The notes under the pieces are model-generated. The model saw only the letters and a program-made list of their open reading frames with translations, ran no database searches and was not told the origin of the DNA. From Clostridiales bacterium UBA1779 (GTDB lineage Bacteria; Bacillota; Clostridia; Oscillospirales; CAG-272), in assembly GCA_002314565.1 (NCBI GenBank), contig DCGL01000043.1:1-10611 (forward strand): a stretch of DNA of 10,611 bases, read 5' to 3'. Of the stretch, positions 5,452 through 10,611 are shown one piece after another; position 1 is the first letter of the stretch, and each line of letters starts with the position of its first letter. Both the position numbers and the translations under genes were made by a program.

Positions 5452-7424
5452 AAGCTCTGTACGACTACGGCATCAGGAACAACCTTGCAATCGCCCCGGG
5501 ATTTACGCCTAAAGCAATTCGAGCTTATATCAATATTTCCCTAAACGGTGATTTTATTGATATTGAAAAATGTGAGAATGAATCACAAATCTGCCCGGAT
5601 ATTGGTTCACTTGCCAACGGCCCCGATAAATGCAATCCTCTGGCTGAAAAAGCCGAAATTATTCTTGCCGTTTCCCCTCAAAAAACGTCTGACGAAACGC
5701 CGAAAGAAAATGATGTCAAAGCAATCAAAAAGCAGCAAAATAACATCGTTAAAAAAGCATTCTTTCACGCAATGCTTAAAAGCAGCTCGGAGTATTCGCC
5801 GCTTCATGCAGTATGCCTGAAAGCACTTGAAAATCCAGATTGCTTTTCCGCAATATGCGATAGAGCCAAAAAACTGAAACTCAAAGCTGCTGACCGAATC
5901 TCATTTAAGGTTGACAGTACTCCGATTACGGATGCTTCCGGCGTTAAGGAATGGTGGTCTGATTATCGTACACAATTTTACAAGTCCTATGGCACATCTG
6001 AAAACGGAAATACCATCTGTCTGATAACCGGCAAATCCACGTCACCTCTTGCAACGCTTCCGACGGTAAACGGTCTTCAAACAGTGGGGGGACATTCACG
6101 AGGGGAAGCACTGTTCTGCTTTGATAAAAATGCTTTCTGCTCTTACGGTCTCAAGCAATCGGCAAATGCCCCTGTTTCGGAGGAAGCTTTCTCTGTCGTA
6201 AAGGATGCTCTGAACGACCTGTTAAAAGGTTCTCCTGCTATGTATGACCGTGATAAAAACCGCGATTTCAATCCAACGGCTCCGGTCTTCTCAGGCATGA
6301 AGTTTGTTCACTGGTACGACAAGAAAATAGAACCTCAATATGATACGCTCATGCAAACCCTCAGAGATTCCAAAAATGACGAAGAGATGGACAGCTTCGG
6401 CGGCAATAACGATGTGGATGAAGAAGATGAAGAAGGTAAACCTGTTTTGGACGAAACGGAAATCTCAAATACCGCCCGAAATTTTGCGGACAAGCTCATT
6501 GAAAGCGTAAAAAGCGGTATTAAAAACCCTTCTCTGCCCTACGAATATCATATTCTGCTGATTTCCGGCGCAAACGGTCGGGCAATGATACGAAGATATG
6601 AGCCTGGAAGCTATGAGAGCCTTCAAAAAAATCTCAACCTTTGGAATGACGACCTTTCACTGTGTGATAACCTCGGAACAGGTATGATAAAACCCCAATC
6701 GCTGTGGGTACGCTTCACAAGACTTATGTCGCGTCAGAAATCCGACAAAAATCCGTCAGAACGGATGAAAAAAGAGCTTGCAGGTATCACGCCATCCATA
6801 ATCATGGCAATCATCAACGGAACGCCTCTGCCTGACTCGGTTGCCGCTCGTGCGTTGGCATATATCAAATCCACAATGCTCGATCCAGATGAAAACAACA
6901 GATATGGATATTTGCCGGATGGAATCGCCTGTCAGTGGCTGAAGGTCTGTCTGATGAGAAAACGAAGAATGCGAGATGAGGAGGTCTTACTTATGCCATT
7001 CTATGACAGCAAATTCCCTAATATGGCGTACCATTGCGGGGCTATTACAGCAATTTACGCCGATATTCAAAATAAGGCAATGCCCGGTGTCAATGCCGGT
7101 ATTGTTCAGCGTTATTACGCCTCTGCAAGCAGAACCCCTTCCCTTGTTCTTGGTACGCTGGAACGAATGTCAAAATTCCATCTCGACAAAATTACCAATC
7201 CCGTACTCGTCCGAATATACGAAAGTCATCTCAACGAAGCTTACGCATTTTTCGGCAAAGACGAGTTTCATAAACTGCCGTCTGCGTTAAATCTTGAAGA
7301 ACAAAGCTACTTTGCACTTGGTTACCGTCAAATGTGTGCGTGTCTTGAAAAAGAGCGAAAAGATGCTTTGGCAAAAAAAGAAACAACAGAATGTAAAATT
7401 CAGCCCAAAAAGGAGGAAGCGTAA
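5445..7424 (+). CDS. cas8c: Cas8c (Csd1), type I-C Cascade large subunit
   Basis: Cas8c recognises the PAM and stabilises the R-loop in type I-C Cascade. The recognisable Csd1 core is the CLITGK segment, a GGHSRGEALFCFD block and the SYGLKQSANAPVSEEAF motif around residues 230-250. It is 659 residues, at the long end for the family. Part of the excess is a low-complexity acidic stretch at about residues 312-342 (DEEDEEG), probably a surface loop. The start ATG 5445 overlaps the cas5c end and has AAAGGTG upstream. The C-terminal 143 residues correspond to the separately translated small subunit Cas11c (6993-7424). Confidence 0.95.
   Translation: MLKALYDYGIRNNLAIAPGFTPKAIRAYINISLNGDFIDIEKCENESQICPDIGSLANGPDKCNPLAEKAEIILAVSPQKTSDETPKENDVKAIKKQQNNIVKKAFFHAMLKSSSEYSPLHAVCLKALENPDCFSAICDRAKKLKLKAADRISFKVDSTPITDASGVKEWWSDYRTQFYKSYGTSENGNTICLITGKSTSPLATLPTVNGLQTVGGHSRGEALFCFDKNAFCSYGLKQSANAPVSEEAFSVVKDALNDLLKGSPAMYDRDKNRDFNPTAPVFSGMKFVHWYDKKIEPQYDTLMQTLRDSKNDEEMDSFGGNNDVDEEDEEGKPVLDETEISNTARNFADKLIESVKSGIKNPSLPYEYHILLISGANGRAMIRRYEPGSYESLQKNLNLWNDDLSLCDNLGTGMIKPQSLWVRFTRLMSRQKSDKNPSERMKKELAGITPSIIMAIINGTPLPDSVAARALAYIKSTMLDPDENNRYGYLPDGIACQWLKVCLMRKRRMRDEEVLLMPFYDSKFPNMAYHCGAITAIYADIQNKAMPGVNAGIVQRYYASASRTPSLVLGTLERMSKFHLDKITNPVLVRIYESHLNEAYAFFGKDEFHKLPSALNLEEQSYFALGYRQMCACLEKERKDALAKKETTECKIQPKKEEA
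6993..7424 (+). CDS. cas11c: Cas11c, Cascade small subunit translated from inside cas8c
   Basis: Type I-C systems are known to make their small subunit from an internal start in the 3' part of cas8c. Here an ideal AGGAGG (6979-6984) stands 8 bases before an in-frame ATG at 6993 (codon 517 of cas8c). The product would be 143 residues starting MPFYDSKFPNMAYHCGAI, a mostly helical, basic segment in the expected place and size range. In Cascade, copies of Cas11 line the belly of the complex and stabilise the displaced strand. Independent translation is inferred from the strong signal and from the known biology of the family. Confidence 0.82.
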   Translation: MPFYDSKFPNMAYHCGAITAIYADIQNKAMPGVNAGIVQRYYASASRTPSLVLGTLERMSKFHLDKITNPVLVRIYESHLNEAYAFFGKDEFHKLPSALNLEEQSYFALGYRQMCACLEKERKDALAKKETTECKIQPKKEEA

Positions 7425-7425
7425 C

Positions 7426-8427
7426 ATGGCACCGATTAAAAACCGTTATGAATTTCTTTTCTATCTTGCGTGTACGAATGCAAATCCCAACGGTGACCCT
7501 GATATGGGAAATACCCCTCGCATGGACCCTGAAACGATGATTGGGTTCATCTCCGATGTTGCCACCAAACGCCGCATCCGCAACTATGTCCTGACCGCTC
7601 ATGGCGATGAGCCCGGGATGAATATGCTGATTCAACAGGCAACAAATATCAACCGTCACATTGCCGAAGCCAGACGTGAGGCAGGGGTTGAGGGCGCAAA
7701 GGATAAAAATGCCGTATATGCCGGACGAAAAGCGGCTTGTCAGCTTTTCTACGATGTTCGCACCTTCGGTGCGGTCATGTCAACCGGTCCCAATGCCGGA
7801 CAGGTTCGCGGACCTGTTCAGATTGCGTTTGGCAAAAGCCTTGACCGTATTCTTCCTCTGGATGTTTCAATTACAAGAATGGCGGCAACACTTGGCGAAA
7901 AAGACAAGACGCTGGAAGAATATACGGAGATTGAAAGAAATTCCGATGAAGATTCCCTTCGTACCATGGGACGCAAACAGCTTATTCCATTCGGACTGTA
8001 TGAAATCAGAGGGTTTATCAGCGCAAATCTTGCCGCCGAAACCGGCTTCGACGACAATGACCTCGAAATTCTTTTTGAGGCTATTCTGAATATGTATGAG
8101 CATGACCGCAGTGCAAGCAAGGGTGAAATGGAAGTTGTCTCCCCGCTCATTATTTTCAAACACGTCGGAACTGACAGCGATGAAAATCAACGTTCAAAGC
8201 AGGCTAAGCTCGGATGTGCTCCTGCTCATAAGCTTTTTGAGCTTGTAACCGTTGAAAAGAAAGCAGAGGTTCAGTTCCCGCGCAGTTACAGGGATTACAA
8301 CGCGAGCGTGGCACTCGATAAAGTTCCCAAGGGTGTCGAAATCGGCTTTAAGCCCGATGCTTTCAGTGAAATCGTGTGGAATGCTCTGCCGGACAACGAA
8401 GAATGGTTCAGAAATTCAAATGGATGA
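7426..8427 (+). CDS. cas7c: Cas7c (Csd2), type I-C Cascade backbone
   Basis: Several copies of Cas7c polymerise along the crRNA spacer to form the Cascade backbone. Family signatures are NPNGDPDMGNTPRMDPET near residues 19-36, SDVATKRRIRNYV, and FYDVRTFGAVMSTGPNAGQVRGPVQ around 107-131. The protein is 333 residues, slightly long for the family. ATG 7426 is chosen because AAGGAGG (7410-7416) is 9 bases upstream and the N-terminal RAMP strand starts right after it. An in-frame upstream ATG at 7294 would lie deep inside cas8c. The start is one base after the cas8c stop, and the 3' end overlaps cas4 by 8 bases. Confidence 0.96.
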   Translation: MAPIKNRYEFLFYLACTNANPNGDPDMGNTPRMDPETMIGFISDVATKRRIRNYVLTAHGDEPGMNMLIQQATNINRHIAEARREAGVEGAKDKNAVYAGRKAACQLFYDVRTFGAVMSTGPNAGQVRGPVQIAFGKSLDRILPLDVSITRMAATLGEKDKTLEEYTEIERNSDEDSLRTMGRKQLIPFGLYEIRGFISANLAAETGFDDNDLEILFEAILNMYEHDRSASKGEMEVVSPLIIFKHVGTDSDENQRSKQAKLGCAPAHKLFELVTVEKKAEVQFPRSYRDYNASVALDKVPKGVEIGFKPDAFSEIVWNALPDNEEWFRNSNG

Positions 8428-9091
8428 CAGGGAATATCTGCCGCTATCATGGTTATCGCAGGTATGCTATTGTCCGCGCCGTGCCGCTCTTCTCTTGAAT
8501 GAACGACTTTGGTCTGAAAGTACTGACACTGCCAAAGGACGCGCTGAGCATGAAAATGTTCATACTCAGCGCGTCGAAAGGCGCGGAGACTTCATAAAAC
8601 TTTATGAGTATACCGTCTTTTCCGACCGGCTTGAGATAAACGGTAAATGTGACTGTATTGAAGCTGTACGCAATGAAAACGGATGCCGTATTCCTGTCGC
8701 GGATTTTCCTGTACAGCTATATCCCATCGAATATAAGCATGGAAATGTGCGGGATGAAGATGAATACAATATCCAGCTCTGTGCGCAGGCAATCTGTCTG
8801 GAAGAAATGTTCGGTACTTCCATCACCGAAGGTGCCCTCTTTTTTATCTCCTCACACCGCAGACATGAGGTAAAGTTCGATGATGCTCTCAGGAGACGAA
8901 CTTTGGAATGCGCACAGAAACTGCATTCCATCCGTTCTGCGCTGTCTGTTCCTGCTGCCGAATACAGTGCTAAATGCCGTCGCTGTTCATTAGCCGATTT
9001 GTGTATGCCCAAAGTCAAAAATTCGTCAAAAAGCTATCTGCAAAGGCTTCGCGATGAAGCAGAGGGAAATATCGAGGAAGATACACCATGA
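8420..9091 (+). CDS. cas4: Cas4, RecB-like iron-sulfur exonuclease for spacer acquisition
   Basis: Cas4 trims prespacer ends and helps select PAM-bearing, correctly oriented spacers together with Cas1-Cas2. The RecB-type nuclease residues are visible: H44, D78 (GKCDCIE), E104 and K106 (IEYKHG), then YNIQLCAQ. Four cysteines for a 4Fe-4S cluster are C18 (or C16) near the N-terminus and C186, C189 and C195 near the C-terminus. The length of 223 residues is typical. The start at ATG 8420 overlaps the cas7c stop and precedes the family's conserved N-terminal YLPLSWLSQV. No strong ribosome binding site is seen, so translation probably couples to cas7c. The stop overlaps the cas1 start as ATGA. Confidence 0.95.
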   Translation: MDDREYLPLSWLSQVCYCPRRAALLLNERLWSESTDTAKGRAEHENVHTQRVERRGDFIKLYEYTVFSDRLEINGKCDCIEAVRNENGCRIPVADFPVQLYPIEYKHGNVRDEDEYNIQLCAQAICLEEMFGTSITEGALFFISSHRRHEVKFDDALRRRTLECAQKLHSIRSALSVPAAEYSAKCRRCSLADLCMPKVKNSSKSYLQRLRDEAEGNIEEDTP

Positions 9092-10116
9092 AAAAGCTCT
9101 TGAATACTCTTTATGTACTTACACCGGAAAGTTATCTATACAACAGAAATGAAAATATCTGCATAAAAATCGGAGAGGAGGAAAAGCTGTCGCTTCCCGC
9201 TCTGACGATTGATTCAATCGTCTGTTTCGGTAAAATGACTGTTTCCACTCCCCTTCTGGCATTTTGCGGAGATCATGGAATCAGCGTGACTTTTCTCAGT
9301 GAAAACGGACACTTTATGGGACGATTCTATGGTCCCATAAGTGGAAATGTTCTCTTACGAAAGAAGCAGTACGAAAGCCTGCACGATGTGGACTTTTGCA
9401 GGAATCTCGTACGCAGTTTCGTTCTTGCAAAAATCCGAAACAGCAAGCTTGTATTAACAAGAGCCGCGCGGGTCTGTAAGACGAATACAGGAATCAATGA
9501 CCTGCATCTGGGAATGGAACAATTAAGTGATTCTGCACGGAAATTGGCTTCTGTCAATGACATTGACTCAATTCGTGGCATTGAAGGAGCTGCGGCAACA
9601 TCGTATTTTGCCAGATTTGACATTATGCTTTCGGATAATCCCGGCAACTTTCGATTTGTGACACGCAGTCGCCGTCCACCGCGAAATGAGGTAAATGCCG
9701 CTCTTTCCTTTACCTATATGCTCCTTACCCATGAAATGCAGTCAGCAATGGAGACAGTGGGTATTGACCCTGCGGCGGGCTATCTGCATTCTCTTCGTCC
9801 CGGGCGTGCTTCATTTGCATTGGATATGATTGAAGAATTGCGTGCGCCGTTATGTGACCGTTTTGTCATTTCTCTTTTCAACAAAGGAATGCTTTCCAAA
9901 AAGGACTTTGAGGAAGGTGAAGAGGCAGTCATGCTCAATGACCACGGAAGGCGAACCTTAATAGCAAACTGGCAGAAACGGAAACAGGAAGAAATAATCC
10001 ACCCGTTTCTCGGTGAAAAAATACCCATTGGCATGATTCCGTATGTTCAGACCATGTTATTTGCGAGAGTATTGCGGGGAGACCTCGACGAATACCCGCC
10101 GTTTATCTGGAGGTAA
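9088..10116 (+). CDS. cas1: Cas1 integrase, type I-C
   Basis: Cas1 is the metal-dependent integrase that inserts new spacers at the leader-repeat junction, acting as a complex with Cas2. The catalytic triad is recognisable: E166 in RGIEGAAATSYF, H234 in YLHSLRPGRAS, and an acidic residue in LDMIEELR (D246 or E249). The 342-residue length is normal. ATG 9088 overlaps the cas4 stop by four bases and has GAGGAAG at 9074-9080. The C-terminus runs to the GGAGG that serves cas2. Confidence 0.97.
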   Translation: MKKLLNTLYVLTPESYLYNRNENICIKIGEEEKLSLPALTIDSIVCFGKMTVSTPLLAFCGDHGISVTFLSENGHFMGRFYGPISGNVLLRKKQYESLHDVDFCRNLVRSFVLAKIRNSKLVLTRAARVCKTNTGINDLHLGMEQLSDSARKLASVNDIDSIRGIEGAAATSYFARFDIMLSDNPGNFRFVTRSRRPPRNEVNAALSFTYMLLTHEMQSAMETVGIDPAAGYLHSLRPGRASFALDMIEELRAPLCDRFVISLFNKGMLSKKDFEEGEEAVMLNDHGRRTLIANWQKRKQEEIIHPFLGEKIPIGMIPYVQTMLFARVLRGDLDEYPPFIWR

Positions 10117-10121
10117 TCCCA

Positions 10122-10412
10122 ATGATGCTTGTTCTCACATATGATGTTGATACGACTGACAAGGAAGGTGAAAAACGTCTCCGTAAGGTGGCGCATTTGT
10201 GTGAACGATACGGTTCGCGTGTCCAGAATTCCGTATTTGAGGTCATGCTCGACCCTGCACAGCTCGTCGAGCTGAAATCCGGCCTTATGAAAATCATCAA
10301 TGATACAGTTGATTCAGTACGGATATATCGTATTGGAAGTACATATCAGAATAAAATTGAAGTAATCGGAAAATCCGCACGAGTCGAAGCAGGAGAACCG
10401 CTTATCGTATAA
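10122..10412 (+). CDS. cas2: Cas2, type I-C
   Basis: Cas2 is the small ferredoxin-fold dimer that bridges two Cas1 dimers in the integration complex. The 96-residue protein opens with the classic LVLTYDVDTTD strand, whose Asp is the conserved family acid, followed by RLRKVAHLCERYGSRVQNSVFEV and the RIGSTYQN segment. The first ATG at 10122 is 8 bases after GGAGG (10109-10113); a second ATG follows immediately, so the first is favoured. It is the last cas gene before the leader. Confidence 0.96.
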   Translation: MMLVLTYDVDTTDKEGEKRLRKVAHLCERYGSRVQNSVFEVMLDPAQLVELKSGLMKIINDTVDSVRIYRIGSTYQNKIEVIGKSARVEAGEPLIV

Positions 10413-10419
10413 TAAAGCT

Positions 10420-10461
10420 GCGCCGATATTTCCCATACAGGTTTTCCCGGGAGATCGGCGC
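10420..10461 (+). repeat. Hairpin immediately downstream of cas2
   Basis: GCGCCGAT (10420-10427) and ATCGGCGC (10454-10461) are perfect 8-bp inverted arms, and inside them TCCC (10431-10434) can pair with GGGA (10449-10452). No T-run follows, so it is not a standard intrinsic terminator. It may protect the 3' end of the cas mRNA or mark the outer edge of the leader. Confidence 0.6.
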
Positions 10462-10462
10462 G

Positions 10463-10588
10463 TAAATCCTACCAGATTTCCGAGTGAAATCACATCAGAT
10501 TATCGTTTTTTTCTAAGACTCATAGCATTTTGAATGCTAATTGCAGTATTATTCTCATTTTTACATCTATTATTTGTGAGATTTTGCT
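10463..10588 (+). promoter_or_regulatory. CRISPR leader
   Basis: The AT-rich stretch between the cas2 hairpin and the first repeat is where leaders lie: it should promote array transcription and direct Cas1-Cas2. It has T-runs at 10505-10512 and a perfect inverted repeat TAGCATT/AATGCTA (10523-10529 and 10533-10539) about 50 bases before the repeat. It ends in TTTGTGAGATTTTGCT just before the array. No clear -35/-10 pair with good spacing was found; TTGCAG (10541-10546) with ATCTAT (10565-10570) is only a weak candidate. Confidence 0.75.
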
Positions 10589-10611
10589 GTCGCCCCTCAC
10601 GCAGGGGCGGG
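10589..10611 (+). CRISPR. First repeat of a type I-C CRISPR array, cut by the window end
   Basis: The 23 visible bases start GTCGCCCC and form the stem CGCCCC (10591-10596) and GGGGCG (10604-10609) around TCACGCA. This matches the first two thirds of the common 32-base I-C repeat family. The following GG differs from the usual TGG after GGGGCG, as far as can be seen. The handle and all spacers lie beyond the window, so the array's length is unknown. Position next to cas2 and an AT-rich leader supports the call. Confidence 0.88.

Noticed and set aside
7294..7425. Longer start for cas7c at 7294
   Set aside because: The extra residues lie wholly within cas8c/cas11c and are not part of the Cas7 fold; AAGGAGG before 7426 decides the start.
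4783..10412. A missing cas6
   Set aside because: Type I-C systems normally lack cas6 because Cas5c cuts the pre-crRNA, so its absence is not a defect.

Overview
The window carries a complete type I-C CRISPR-Cas locus on the + strand, in the order cas3, cas5c, cas8c (with an internal cas11c start), cas7c, cas4, cas1, cas2, leader, first repeat. It sits downstream of the tail of an envelope or polysaccharide acylation cluster. Moderate GC content, strong AGGAGG-type ribosome binding sites, TTGACx-17-TATAAT promoters and a GTCGCCCC-type I-C repeat suggest a Gram-positive Bacillota (Clostridia-like) genome. This is an inference and no species can be named.

Layout. 1-470: 3' part of an MBOAT acyltransferase, with its catalytic-type WHG motif right at the window edge. 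482-1864: an AMP-forming ligase of the ANL superfamily, followed by a strong intrinsic terminator (1884-1931). 1865-2316: a 452-base intergenic region with a 12-bp palindrome, one clear and one doubtful promoter, and a short transcribed leader ending in an intrinsic terminator before cas3. 2317-4587: cas3. 4588-4782: a second regulatory region with a consensus promoter and CRISPR-repeat-like structures. 4783-10412: six tightly packed or overlapping cas genes. 10413-10588: a post-cas2 hairpin and the AT-rich leader. 10589-10611: the first repeat, cut by the window end.

How the genes work together. Cas1, Cas2 and Cas4 acquire spacers at the leader end. Cas5c processes the pre-crRNA, since no cas6 is present as is usual for I-C. 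Cas5c, Cas7c, Cas8c and Cas11c form Cascade, and Cas3 unwinds and cuts the target.

The most interesting signal lies between cas3 and cas5c. A consensus promoter (4631-4659) should start transcription at about 4666. That is the first base of a hairpin followed by an ATTGAAA sequence, which together look like a degenerate I-C repeat (4666-4705). The next 11 bases (4706-4716) match the reverse complement of the same promoter's -10 region at 10 of 11 positions. The only mismatch is at position 6, which type I Cascades tolerate. A second CCCC/GGGG hairpin follows. This looks like a mini-CRISPR-like autorepression RNA (creA/CreR-like) in the 5' UTR of the cas5c-cas2 operon. The sequence evidence is suggestive, and the function is inferred.
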